A stretch of 64,000 nt of DNA from Prosopocoilus inquinatus. Its lineage: Eukaryota > Arthropoda > Insecta > Coleoptera > Lucanidae. The DNA lies in the NCBI GenBank assembly GCA_036172665.1, contig CM069877.1, positions 26,437,001-26,501,000 on the forward strand, written 5' to 3'. The position numbers and the translations under genes are program-made. The number at the start of each line of letters is the position of its first letter. Positions within the stretch are counted from its first letter, which is position 1. This document shows, in pieces, positions 47,101 through 58,213 of the stretch. A model generated the notes under the pieces. That model was given only the letters and a program-made list of their open reading frames with translations, ran no database searches and was not told where the DNA came from.

Positions 47101-49405
47101 AAGATGAACTTCCTGTGCATTGGGAGAAAAATTCTCTTTTCAATACCCAATCTCAGTATTCGGATTCTGAAGAAAATTTTACTGATGTAAGTGATCTTTT
47201 GCAAATTTAACTAAGAATGAGTGATTGTTAAATTTTTCTAAGAGTTCAGATGATGAACCGCGAGAGGAAAAAGACCATTTTGTTGCGCAGCTGTACAAAT
47301 TCATGGACGATGCCGGAACACCTCTGAAAAGTCCCCTAATCAGCAACAAAGATGTAGATCTGTATCGGTTATTTAGAGTTGTGCAGAAATTAGGCGGTTA
47401 CAACCGAGTAACAAACCAGAATAAATGGCGATCGATAGCTTCCCGATTGAAATTTGCAAACAACCAAAACACGTCCAATCAAATTAAAATAGTCTACAGA
47501 AAGTGTTTATACACTTATGAGGGATTCTATCGGACGTTAGGTTGCACCATGTCGGACCATACAAGAAGTGCGAAAAAGAATAGAGGACGCTCGTTAATAC
47601 GAGATAAGGATCGGGTAACCCCCGTTCAAAGTCCTAGGCCTGACAAAGAGGAAACGGAAATTGTAGACAAAAAAGATGAAGATGAGAAAGCTAAAGTACG
47701 AAAACCTGATGTCGTTAAGAAGGACAGTGATGATGAGAAAAGGCGGGTATTCGAAAACAGCGAAAGTAGCAGTGATAACGCAGATATATCTGAACCAATC
47801 GCAAGTGTCAGTAAGGAAATAGGTCGACCTAAGCGCACTGATTTGGTAAAAACTGTGAAAGAGAAAAAACCTAAAACTCCAGTTATCGATAAGGTAAAAG
47901 TAGCAGAGAAAATTGAGGCAGAAGCCGGGAAAAAAGAAGAAAAAGAAGATGAAAAGGTATTATTATTCCGAAGCTGAAGGCAAATGTTTTACTGGACTTT
48001 CTTTTAGATTCAACAGACTAGATCAAAAGCTCAAATACTCAAGGTAGTGAAAGACACGGCGTCTCCTGATAGAAAAATAAGAGAACAAAAGGTCTTACCA
48101 CCACAAGATCCAACCAGTGTTAATAAAATAGTAATTAATAAACTCCCTAAAAGGAACAGCGATGAGGAAAAGAAGAGAGGACGTAAACGTATTAACGCTG
48201 AAGAAAAAAACAATTCTGACAGGTAAATTTTTACGAACAGATAAAACAGCGATATCCTACGACCGTTTTTGGACCTGACTTTGCAGTAGGATAGACAAAT
48301 TGAAGCGGATTTGCTCCTAATAAGTCCCCAATGCAAGGGGGCCATGCTTGCTGTCAAAGCATAATGAAAGTTTAAAAAAAATTGTTGCAAGTCGTTTTTG
48401 ATTGCAGTGAAAACCTCGAGCAGCCTCTGTACAGCTGTTTCAGCCTTATTTGGGGCTTCATCAGCAGAGACTTAGCTCGACATTCCCACTGCAGACCAAA
48501 AACGACTTGTCCAACTTATTCGCAATTCCGATGTAATAGTGATGAACAGATAAATTTTTACATTAAGAAATGTGTTTTATTAATTTTACATGTTCCAGTA
48601 ACGTTGTTGTGGAATCTGTAATTGTAACACCAGTGGTAAACATTGGAGACAAGTTGAAAGTTTATTACGGTCCAACTCATGAGTCAAAAGTAACATATGA
48701 GGCCAAAGTAATTGAAATAGATCGTGATCAGCATGAACCTATCTATTTAGTTCACTATACTGGTTGGAATACACGTTATGATGAGTGGATAGCTCCTGTA
48801 CGAATTGCAGAAAATTTAAGTGCTACAATGAAAGCAAAAAGGCTCAAACAAGGCTCAATAGTCACTGCCACGGTTACTACTACCACTGCCACCACCACTA
48901 CCACCACCGTTACAAAAGTAAGTTTCCAAAGGTCACTTGTAAGATATTAATGTGATTTATACTTATTAGGTTCTGGCAGTTGCCTCTACTTCTGCAGCAT
49001 CTTTAACAAATCCCGTTAAAACGGCGGGTAAACGAGGTCGTGGTGTATCCATCACCGGAAAGGCAACGGTTACTGCTGATCCACCCAGATCAACCACTCC
49101 ATCTAGCGTTACTTCATCATCAAGTCGCACTAAAAGCCCGGCCACGCCGATTACAAGAAATAACAGGATAACTAGACAAGGTACAAAAAAGCAATTCTAA
49201 TGTAAACAAGTTAAATAAGGTTTCTTCATTCAAAGTTTCAGGTGAACTCGGAAGGCGTACAAGAAGAACGTCTGTACAGACTGACGTGTCCGTGCAATCG
49301 GATTCTGACACAGTGGAAACGGAAAGCGAAAGTGAACAGTCTAAAGTAAAAAGCAAAAGCGACGGAAATGATGGGAAACTTCCTAGGAAGAAACTTACAA
49401 AAACT
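41119..49405 (+). CDS. htk: ARID4-like chromatin regulator (hat-trick homologue), first 11 exons
   Basis: Exons 41119-41121 (ATG only), 41185-41295, 41359-41518, 41789-41957, 42016-42234, 46991-47186, 47243-47956, 48008-48222, 48599-48917, 48970-49180 and 49242-49405 splice in frame with GT-AG borders to 827 residues. Domains: N-terminal ARID4/Tudor region ([38 protein letters not shown]), a PWWP-like segment (NWFPGLIV), ARID DNA-binding domain at about 297-388 ([19 protein letters not shown]), and chromo-barrel at about 606-668 ([14 protein letters not shown]). Long Lys/Glu/Ser-rich linkers separate them. ARID4 proteins recruit histone deacetylase complexes. The last donor is 49406; the 3' exons are not found, so the gene continues outside the window or was missed. 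Confidence 0.92.
42787..43716. mobile_element. Mariner-type nonautonomous element in ARID4 intron 5
   Basis: 930 bp with inverted ends CAGGGTGT(A/T)CTTTTACTGTG and TA flanks (42785-42786, 43717-43718). No transposase. A related, left-truncated copy is at 49640-50778. Confidence 0.85.
43719..44510. mobile_element. Possible decayed pogo-like element
   Basis: The start CGGTGAAACCTCTCATTACAG and a nearby CTGTTAAACGGACACC resemble pogo/Tigger-type ends, and CTCTGTTAAACCGGGC recurs near 44420. No transposase similarity was recognised. Confidence 0.3.
44700..44870. repeat. Imperfect hairpin, ~50-bp arms
   Basis: Arms containing TATCCTCACTTTAAA (about 44730-44750) and TTTAAAGTGAGGATA (about 44824-44840) are complementary around an 80-base spacer. 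It is a MITE or chance fold. The rest of intron 5 (44871-46730) shows no gene or clear element. Confidence 0.6.
46731..46858. mobile_element. Short MITE in ARID4 intron 5
   Basis: 128 bp with inverted ends (G/T)GCCCGATTTCTTCAC and internal complementary CCTTGGAAAC/GTTTCCAAGG. It is flanked by TCA (46728-46730, 46859-46861). A 3-bp duplication suggests a Harbinger-like mobiliser. Confidence 0.72.
48235..48550 (+). mobile_element. Retrozyme-like element in ARID4 intron 8 (copy 3)
   Basis: A single 309-bp unit plus seven redundant bases (GAACAGA at both ends). It is flanked by a perfect 11-bp duplication TAAATTTTTAC (48224-48234, 48551-48561). The insertion point is 12 bases into the intron, just after the splice donor. 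Without it the intron would be 49 bp. This is the cleanest copy for defining the unit. Confidence 0.88.
48417..48479 (-). ncRNA. Hammerhead ribozyme, type I, intact core, antisense to ARID4
   Basis: Minus strand: CGAGC, loop, GUCUCUG, core CUGAUGA (48458-48464), helix II AGCC/GGCU with one further mismatch, GAAA, AC-AGCU-GU helix III, GUA cleavage site, CAGAGGC and GCUCG. Helix I has seven inner pairs (one G-U) and five outer pairs across an asymmetric loop, the geometry that lets loops I and II dock. Cleavage would occur only in transcripts antisense to ARID4. Confidence 0.85.
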
Positions 49406-49746
49406 GTGAGTTTATTTTAATTCTTATGGGGTATAGAGTAAGATGTTTATATTACCTCTTCATTTCGATGCAAACTAGAATGAAACATTCGTATTCGTGC
49501 CCTGGTATACACCAATGCGTACTTTTTCGCAAAGTATGCTTTAATGTAACGTGATATCAATACCGAGTGAAGACTTACTTTAGGTCATAAACTCTCTAGA
49601 TTGCTCTCAAAGAGTAACAAAGATATTCAATTCATATTACTTACTTTCACTAAACCGTTTGAGAACTGCTGGCATGGCTAAAAGTAGAACGCGGGCGCCT
49701 CTTCAATTACGACCTGTAGCCAATGTAGACCAGGGTAAGTGCCTTA

Positions 49747-49917
49747 GGCTCAATTCTCACACGGCAGCGCGTCGCGTCGCGTCACGTCGCGTCATTTTGC
49801 TGCTTCTAAAAGATGCCATAGTTTTAAATGAAGCAATTCTCACTCGGCAGCATTTTATGTCAAAAATTTACATGTAAAAATTTGACGCGACGCGCTGCTC
49901 GTGTCAGAATTAAGCCT
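49747..49917. mobile_element. 171-bp MITE with GC-rich ends
   Basis: Inverted ends GGCT(C/T)AATTCT(C/G)ACACG lead into a GCAGCGCGTCGCGTC block on both sides. TTA flanks it (49744-49746, 49918-49920). The related element at 42.9 kb has a single GTGCCTTA at this place, proving insertion. PIF/Harbinger-type duplication. Confidence 0.88.
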
Positions 49918-50231
49918 TACTGGATCTTGAGCAGGAACGACGTAAATAGCGCCGCTCCAATCAGCTGCTCCGTAAAAACGTTTACGATTTAAATTAACTT
50001 CACTGCAAGTAATTACAAATTTAAGTATTTTAAATTAAAATCTAGTGTAATTCAAGAAACTGCGGTTCATAATTGCCGAACATATTAAAAGCGAGGTACA
50101 AACAAATTGTAATTTCTTATTCCTTATTATTTTTAAAAGATTTATAAAAATTTTACATTTACTTTGTTTCCAAGGACCGTAAGTAGTAATACTGTCATAG
50201 CTATCAGCGACATTGCAGCAAAAGTTTATTT

Positions 50232-50395
50232 AATAATAATAATAATAATAATAATAAATTTATTGGACCATTTCAAAGAAAAAAAAAATTACAGTGATGA
50301 AACAGATGATAAGAATCCAATGGGACTGGCATCAGTTTACTACAACAAATGCAGCAAACTGTTCTACCTGCCAACCCGAACTTAACTAAACTTTA
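50232..50395 (-). mobile_element. 3' tail of a retroposon (LINE- or SINE-like)
   Basis: Read on the minus strand, this is about 140 bases of unique sequence ending in AATAAA and an (ATT)n tail (50233-50257). It is absent from the paralogous site at 43.3 kb. ATTTA on each side may be the target duplication. The family is not identified. Confidence 0.6.
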
Positions 50396-51377
50396 AATTT
50401 ACGTAAAAGGGTGAAGGAAGAACATTTTTAACGCGCTTGCCTACTTGGTGTATAAATTTTCAAAACAAATAAATGTAATATTACTTCGCTCAGTGAATTA
50501 AAATAATTAAAATTTTAAATAAAATAATTAATAAACAATATCAGTGATTATTATTCTCTGCGTTGAACATAGAGTTCGGTATCGGTGGGCGTGTTCATAC
50601 CGAGAGGATGGTTCCTATCTTTCTCGCACATTTCAGCGGTTTCAAACAAGTGGTCCATCCAACCATTTTTTGACTATGATACGGTAGCCACCAAAAAATA
50701 CCCGCGGAAGGTAGCATTTCGTATACTTACACTGAGTTTTTTTTTTATTTGCATACAGTAAAAGAACACCCTATATATTCAAAACACAATACTATTTTTG
50801 TGTTCTGAAAATCAGGTGCTTGAATATTTTTAGAAAACTCGTGCAAATGATGTCTCGTAATCAGGCAAAGCTAGCTTCAGACAGTGGCAGTCCTACTAGT
50901 CTAAGATCCCATTGCAACTTTCTACGTTCATCTGTTATTTTAACGAAACACGATTTTAACGGAACGTGACATATAGAGGAACACAACGCGACCGGGTTGC
51001 CTTGCAAAATCTTGCCGCAAGTACCTTCAATTGGCGAAGTTTCAACAGATTTTTTTCCAATAATTTCGTTCATTTGTTAGGGCAGTAAGTGAGGTGCCAT
51101 TAAGTGAAGAACGATCTGAAGAACTCGAAAAAACTTGGTTGCCGCCTCTCAACCTGTCGCAAGTCACTTGCAGCCAGATGTAAAAGGGACCTCTTTCGTC
51201 GATCATCTACGTTTATCGCGTATTGAAACAAATTTGATACCAAATTGGAACTAAATTTGATACCAAATTGGAACTAAATTTGCCCTTTGCACGATAGAGT
51301 TTGGTTGCCTCCGCAAAAGCTGCGGCAACTGAAGGTTGCCAGCATTTACGGTCTCGCTGCAACTTGACATTTCTCTG

Positions 51378-51567
51378 AGTCTTTGTAGCAAAAGTACGAG
51401 GTTTGCGCACAAGAAGTACATTTTAAGTTCGGAGGACTGTAAGTACATTATGTTAATAATGTACAGTCTTTATTTACATACATTACTAACATCGTGTAGC
51501 TACAGTCCTCGGCACCTAAAATGCATTTCTTACGGGCAAACATCACACTTTTACTACAAAGACTCAC
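51378..51567. repeat. 190-bp hairpin MITE
   Basis: Arms of about 68 bases starting GAGTCTTTGTAGCAAAAGT are inverted around a 50-base loop. Ends are complementary to the last base, but the target duplication is unclear. Confidence 0.72.
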
Positions 51568-51869
51568 ACTGGTATCCACAGTCGGACGCCAGCGGCTCGC
51601 TAACGTTTCGCCAGCCGGATTATATTTCATAGTCGTCCGCCGAGACGGTTTCTAGCGACGCGCCAGATGGATTCTCCAAGCATGTTCCACAGACGCTCTC
51701 TTGAATTTTAGGCCTAGCGCGGCGCCAAACATATGGGGATGTAAACATTGCGGTTGGCGAATCGCTAAAGGTGATCTCAGTATAGTTCAGCGCTTCGCCA
51801 GAAATAGTTTATTTGTATAAAAATCACGGTTTTTCTCAATTTTTGTGGTTTTCACGGTGTAAAAAGTAA

Positions 51870-52654
51870 TGGAAGACGATTTGTATATTAATTGTAATTT
51901 GAACGCCGAATACGACGAGTACGAAGACATTCAACTTGTTATGAGGGTGCCTCGACGTTATATCAGGGATTTAGGAAAATCCTATAGATTTTTTCGATAA
52001 CGTAAATTTTAAAAGACGCTACAGATTTTCAAAAGAAACTGTAATGGAAGTTTTGATGCCGTTTGTCGAAGAAGAAATTCAAAGACCGAGCCGTAGAGGT
52101 TTACCAAGCACACCTTTGTTGTCGCTTTTGGTTTGTCTTCGGTTTTATGCAACAGGAAACTTTCAAGTAAGATTGTTTTTACTTGTTTTAGTAATATAAA
52201 GAAATGAATGAAAAAAAATTATTACAGGTTGTATGCGGTGATCTACGGGGTCTTGCACAAAGTACTGTGTCGCGCATTCTGACAAAAGTTTCTCCTTTAA
52301 TTGCAAGAAAGTTACCTGTATATATAAAATTTCCAAATAATGTACAAGAGTCAAGGCGCGTTAACCAATCATTTTTTAATATTGCCAATTTTCCCCAAGT
52401 TATTGGATGTATTGACTGTACCCATATACGGATAAAGAGCCCTGGCGGAGAAATGGCGGAAGTGTACAGAAATAGAAAGCGAACATTTTCATTAAATGTT
52501 CAAGTAATTGGTGGACCAAATTTAGAAATATTTGATATCGTAGCAAGATGGCCAGGTCGGGAGCACGATTCAATGATCTTTAATAATAGTGCCGTAAAAA
52601 CACGATTTGAAACTGGTAATTTAACTGGTTACCTCCTTGGGTTACCTCCTTGGT
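51870..52654 (+). pseudogene. PIF/Harbinger nuclease (DDE transposase), truncated
   Basis: It starts MEDDLYINCNLNAEYDEYED. A one-base shift in an A-run near 51983 precedes KRRYRFSKETVMEVLMPFVE. A short intron (about 52165-52228) splits GNFQ from VVCGDLRGLAQSTVSRI. The nuclease core has VIGCIDCTHIRIKSP (first catalytic Asp) and ARWPGREHDSMIFNNS (second region). A 13-base tandem duplication at 52642-52654 then shifts the frame to a stop, and the C-terminus with the last catalytic acid is missing. No longer functional. Confidence 0.85.
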
Positions 52655-52667
52655 GATAGCAAGATTA

Positions 52668-53409
52668 ATTATAAATAAGTAAAATATTTATTTCCAACAT
52701 TAAAAATTTTATACCGCAAAGGTTCTTCACTTTTTCATTACTTAAATATGTTGCATCGCTGTCAAAGATGTTGTCAACTTCCGTAGTTAAATGTGGAGCC
52801 ATCACATCAATGTCGGAAATGATGTCAACATCTTTTCCACTGCTGCCTCCACCTGTAGCCATGCGTTCCCGCCTTTCTTCGGCCAAATCGCTTTTTCTCT
52901 GGCGTTTTATTTTGTCCCAGCATCTTTTCAGTTGTAACTGATATCTCTGTAATGACATTAATTAAAATATATTATTAAATCCAAAATTAATTGACAATTT
53001 TTTCTTGTCCGAACGCAAGAAATACTTGTAGCTATTTGCTATTATTCTACAAACATTTTTGTACTTCATGCACAAATTTCTAGAATAATTTTTGTTAATA
53101 GTTGAGATTCAACCATAAATTCTTTTAATTACCTTTACATTAAAAATAATCTCAAATTTGGAATGTTTTAAATAAAATATTCTTTAACAATTATATTACA
53201 AAATGAAAAAATATCAATAATTATAATAATAATTAATACTTACATTTTCACCGTTCGTAGAAGCATTATAATCGTTACACACGTTCACCCAAGCATCTGC
53301 CTTTCTTTTGATGCTCGTTGCGTCCGTTTTTTTCTTCAATGATAGGATATTTTTTTAAAATTTGAATTAACATTTCTTTATCCTCTCTGGTGTAATTAGT
53401 TTTGGCCAT
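52668..53409 (-). pseudogene. Harbinger Myb/SANT-like DNA-binding protein, two exons, frameshifted
   Basis: Exon 1 (53409-53244) encodes MAKTNYTREDKEMLIQILKK. A frameshift in an A-run near 53332 precedes KRKADAWVNVCNDYNAS, with a GTAAGT donor at its end. Exon 2 (about 52946-52668, after a CAG acceptor) continues RYQLQLKRCWDKIKRQRK, then LAEERRERMATGGG and an acidic tail. This is the second protein of Harbinger elements, which brings the nuclease to element ends. It is divergently placed to the nuclease gene, as usual for the family. Confidence 0.8.
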
Positions 53410-54130
53410 GTTTAATTAGCTTAATTAATTAAATTTATTAACTGATTAAATCAATGAATTGATTTAAAGATAGGAAATAAAAGTCGGAAAACCTGCGCGT
53501 TAGAAAGTCAATAACAATCTACACCACAGTCTACACCTGTGGTCCGTCATCTATACTCCAGTTACCTACAGACATTTTTGCAAACATTACAAAATTTGTG
53601 ATGTTTTCGTGTTAAGATAGTACGCGAAGCGCCAGAGGGAGGCGCCAGCCAGCGTCCCGCTGAGTAGGGACTCTGGAACAGAAAAGCTGGAAGATCAGTG
53701 TCAGAGAAATGTCAAGTTGCAGCAAAACCATGCTTTGCGCAGGCAACCAAACTCTATCGTGCACAGGGCAAATTTAGCTCTAATTTGGTATCAAATTTGT
53801 TTCCATACGCGTGAACGTAGATGATCGACGAAGAGGCTCCTTTTACATCTGGCTGCAAGTGACTTGCGGCAGGCTGAGAGGCGGCAATCAAGTTTTTTCG
53901 AGTTCTTCAGATCGTTCTTCACTTAATGGCACCTCACTTACTGCCCTAACAAATAAACGAAATTATTGGAAAAAAAATCTGTTGATACTTCGCCAATTGA
54001 ATGTACTTGCGGCAAGATTTTGCAAGGCAACCCGGTCGCGTTGTGTTCCTTTATATGTAATCTTTCGTTAAAATCGTGTTTTGTTAAAATAACAGATGAA
54101 CGTAGAAAAGTTGCAGTGGGATCTCATACT

Positions 54131-54552
54131 ATACTGTCCACGTTTGTGAAAGCGCATCTATTGCGTGCAGCCATTTAGCCAGTGCAATACTGTGAATCAT
54201 GCCGTTTCTACGAATGCACTACTTCTTTGGGAGGCCGAGTGTTCAATTTTGCTATTGACATATTCATGTGTATTCTGTAGACACCAGCCCATTTCAATTG
54301 ATACCTAACAATAATTGCAGAGAATTAAGTGACATGTAACCACAGCAATCCACCAATGACAGTTCAATATGCCGTAACAATCAGTTGAAGAGAGTGCGCT
54401 TTTTATGAAATCAATTGTTATGCTTGCAAGCATAACAATTGATATGAAATGCTTACCGAATAGACCTAATTGTATGTTGTATTATTCACTAACCAAAAAT
54501 TACACATGAAACCGCGATTGCGAGGGCTTAACTTGATTGTGTAAGGTTATGG
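54131..54552. other. No gene; contains a 34-bp perfect palindrome
   Basis: Positions 54410-54443 read the same on both strands (half-site ATCAATTGTTATGCTTG). The rest shows nothing recognisable. Confidence 0.85.
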
Positions 54553-54560
54553 CTTATGAC

Positions 54561-56353
54561 TAAAGGTGGGTGATACGGGAAATATCGATACATCGGTACG
54601 TATGTATCGAAATATCGGATCAAAATATTGGACAGAGGTTTGAAACAAAAATTATGATTGTATTTTATAAAGACTTTGTTCATTAACAAAAATATTAATT
54701 GTTTAGCGTGTTTGGAGGTTCTTCGATCGTTCTGAGAAGGAACACTGAACATGGAAACTCAAAAAGCAAAGTTAAAAATAAAACCTAAATTAATATGTAC
54801 TATTGCATCCTTAAAATTTCGCAGGACTCTTTGTTAAGTAGTTTTTTTTTTTCGAAATTTCAGTTTTGTCAACCAGGCTTTATATTCACATTTGACACTA
54901 TTGACATAACACTGAAAAGTCATCTGGTTTTCAGATTGTTGGTTATATTTTAACTACAGCAGAAAAGTAAGGTAAGTATTAGAACGGAGGTAATAGAATT
55001 TAACAAAAAAATAAAATAAGCATACGTTTTTCGTAACGTTTTTGTAATTTAGCATTTTAAGCATTTCAGCTTTAAAACTTGGAATACGCCAATCAAAATG
55101 ATTAAATAGTTTGACAACTCATTAAAAACCGAATTTACAACGTAAAACTGAATCGTGCGAAATTTTAAGGCCGCAATAGTACAACATTCTATAGGATGTC
55201 GGAATGAATGAACCAAACTGTAGGGGTATATTCTACCCGTCAATATATAGAAAAAAAACCCAAAAGTTGTAATCCGATTTTTATTTATTTTCATATTGTA
55301 ACGATCAGAAGATTCGCTATTACATAAATGTAGTTTTTTACGAAATTTGACTATTTCAGAGTAATGAAATTTTTCATGTGTTTATTTAGGTAATGCAGAA
55401 CAACGAAATCGAAATATCTGAGGAAGATTTAAATATCTGAAAGCAAGTTTCAGTTGCTTTTAAATGTGCAGCTGGAATAAGTTTAAATAATAACATGGAT
55501 ACTCGTCCATATAAATACAAATAAATAAATAAATAATGTTTAGTTACTTCCTAATTCGATATTTCAGTGTGTTGGTTTTTCCGATATTTCGATGCGCATT
55601 GATATCCGATGTGCCGATAAAGCTGAAAATGTGTATCGATACAGCTGCGTGTCGATAGGTATTGACATATCGATACATAGATCAGGATTCTCTATAGATG
55701 CCCAACTCAGGGGTCCGAACTGTCTCCTTAAAAGCGCCCCCTTAGGTTTGGAAGAAGAGTTAAATCGCTTGGCGTGAAAATAGAAATATCTGTATTTAAT
55801 AATCATATTCGTTTAGACTAATTTAAATGATCAAACTGACTTTAGAGAACCTAAAGCATACATGACAGAAGGTTCTCAGTGCAGTTTGATCAATTAGATT
55901 AGTCTAAGCGAATAATATAATAATTGAAAATTTATAAATGGATGACATAATACCATTGGTAATACTTACTCTTTTTTACTGATTTACTTACCTAGTTTAC
56001 TTAGTACTCATAAAGGAAAATAAAATATTTGTATGTTTGTATGTAAGTGAATGCAACAAAGAAAACACAGGTTAGCGTTCACATATTTATTTATTGCGTT
56101 GTAATTTAGAATGCTTTTAAAGTTACGATTACAACATTACGTATAAAATTTAAAGACAAATACTCGTCAGTACTGCCAATAAAACTTGTATAAAACTGTT
56201 TACTAAACAGAGTTGCCATCATATTACAGCGATTTTAGGACAGTGGCGCCTGCAGAATTTGGAAGCAGAAGTGTAACCCAAGTTTCAAACACAAGGTACC
56301 GCATTTTTATATTAAGTTGTCACAGCATGTATCGATACGTCGACCCAGCCCTA
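54561..56353 (-). mobile_element. hAT-like element with TATCGATA-rich ends
   Basis: Ends TAAAGGTGGGTGATACG and (complement) TAGGGCTGGGTCGACGTAT are similar inverted repeats. An 8-bp duplication (C/T)TTATGAC flanks it (54553-54560, 56354-56361), one mismatch. A minus-strand remnant near 54740-54660 (RRTSKHAKQLIFLLMNK) resembles the C-terminus of hAT transposases. The interior is otherwise decayed. Confidence 0.72.
55804..55917. repeat. Short hairpin MITE nested in the hAT-like element
   Basis: Arms of ~35 bases (ATTCG(T/C)TTAGACTAAT and its complement) enclose 40 bases. No clear duplication. Confidence 0.7.
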
Positions 56354-56649
56354 TTTATGACGGTTGACGCTGTTAAAGTTGAACTTTTTGCGTACAACTC
56401 TGCTTAACGCCCCCGTTCATTCTGTGCAATTTAACATTCATTTGATTGATGACGACCTCTAACAGCGTTGTCTATCAAAAGAATGTAAATCAAAGGTTCA
56501 AATGTAATTAACTTGAACTTAAACCACAGATAAAAGATATATTAGATGTCAAAGCCAACAAAATGCGCGCCTCACGCGGCCTGGGGGGAATTAAAATAAA
56601 AAAAGGCGCGTAATTTAAAAATATTTCTGCGTTAACGGTTTAAGCATTG

Positions 56650-57568
56650 ATCAGATAAAACAGCGACATCCTACGATCGCTTTTTGACCTGACATTGCAC
56701 TAGGACAGACAAATTGAAGCGGATTTGCTCCTAATAAGTCCCCCATTCAAGGCTGCCAAGCTTGCTATCAAAGCATAATGAAAGTTTTAAAAATTTTGTT
56801 GCAAAACGTTTTTGATTGCAGTGAAAATCTCGAGCAGCCTCTGTACAGCTGTTTCAGCCCTGTTTGGGGCTACGACATCCTACGATGGCTTTTTGACCTG
56901 TCATTGCAGTAGAACAGACAAATTGAAGCGGATTTGCTCTTAATAAGTCCCCCATGCAACGCGGCCGTGCTTGCTGTCAAAGCATAATGAAAGTTTAAAA
57001 AAATTTTGTTGCAAATCGTTTTTGATTGCAGTGAAAACCTAGAGCGGCCTCTGTACAGCTGTTTGAGCTCTGTTTGGGGCTTCATCAGCAGAGATAGCTC
57101 GACATTCCCACTGCAAACGAAAAACGACTTGTCCAATTTATTCGCAAATGCGAATAATGATGAACAGATAAAACAGCGACATCCTACGATCGCTTCTTGA
57201 CCTGACATTGCAATAGGACAGACAAATTGAAGCGGATATGCTCCTAATAAGACCCCCATGCAAGGCGGCCATGCTTGCTGTCAAAGCATAATGAAAGTTT
57301 TAACAAAATTTTTAAGAACAGATAAAACAGCGACATCCTACTATCGATTATTGACCTGACATTGCAGTAGGATGAACAAATTGAAGCAGATTTGCTCCTC
57401 ATAAGTCAGTAAATTGGACAAGTCGTTTTCGTTTGCAGTGGGAATGTCGAGCTATACGTCTCTGCTGATAAAGCCCCAAACAGGGCTGAAACACCTGTAC
57501 AGAGGCTGCTCGAGGTTTTCACTGCAATCAAGAATGATTTGCAACAAATTTTTTAAAAAATTTTTTGA
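56650..57568 (+). mobile_element. Retrozyme-like repeat array (copy 4), at least three units
   Basis: Unit starts at 56651, 57164 and 57315 (CAGATAAAACAGCGAC), the last part inverted (57415-57568). A 13-bp duplication GGTTTAAG(C/T)ATTG flanks it (56637-56649, 57569-57581). Its hammerheads are damaged: one is half-length (56830-56870), one has GAAA changed to CAAA (57038-57100), and one has core CUGAUAA (57450-57513). Confidence 0.8.
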
Positions 57569-57888
57569 GGTTTAAGTATTGTTCAGGAAATTAAATAATC
57601 TAATACATTGAGCTGCATTCTTGCCCAAGATACTAGTTTAGGGTTATTCCAGAAGAATAAACGGAAAATTTGTGATTTTCTTTCTATAAATTATGACCAC
57701 GTTTGGTCGATTCGTTTTTCGGTCCGGCGCTTAATAAGACCGCGCGGCCGTGATAGCCGAAAAAGTGCACTTTCCACTTATCATTCTGTCTTACCTTATT
57801 TTTATCACAAATTGTCCTGTTCGTTCGCTTGGGATGACAACAAACGAAATTTAAACGTTTAAATAAAGAAGAAATCGAATTAATGCTT

Positions 57889-58213
57889 GGTTTATACAGT
57901 CACTAAAACTAAAACTAAAAATTAACTAAAACTAAAATTAAAACCATACAAAAGTTTCCGTTTATACAAGCAAAAATTACGCATGCTCGTTGCACACCTA
58001 GCTGTGAAAATTCCGTGGAGGGAATATTAACTGGAGAGAAAGTACAGTCAAATTTACGGTCATCCCGCCTTTTCCACTAAGAATTGAAATAAACGAATTC
58101 TTAATTTTTAGTGAAGTTGTATAAACCGCTTCGTATTAGTTTAGTATGGCCTTTTAATTTCTTAGTTGATAATTATTAATGTTTAGTTATTAGTTTTAGT
58201 GACTGTATAAACC
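57889..58213. mobile_element. 325-bp MITE
   Basis: Perfect inverted ends GGTTTATACAGTCACTAAAA, then AT-rich CTAAAACTAAAA repeats and unique sequence. Target duplication not resolved. Confidence 0.7.

Larger units (their letters stand above)
49640..50778. mobile_element. Second copy of the 930-bp mariner-type element, with two insertions
   Basis: It aligns with 42917-43716 from TAAACCGTTTGAGAACTGCTG to AGTAAAAGAACACCCT, but the left terminus is missing. It contains a Harbinger-type MITE (49747-49917) and a short retroposon tail (about 50232-50395) absent from the other copy, which serves as the empty-site control. Confidence 0.82.
50880..54130. repeat. Inverted repeat arms (~450 bp) enclosing a Harbinger transposon
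   Basis: 50880-51330 and 53720-54130 are inverted copies (shared GCCCTAACAAAT..., ACTTAATGGCACCTCACTT and GCGACCGGGTTGCC motifs). The enclosed 2.4 kb holds a small hairpin and the two Harbinger genes. Either a foldback element received the Harbinger element, or both arms are parts of one larger element. Confidence 0.75.
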
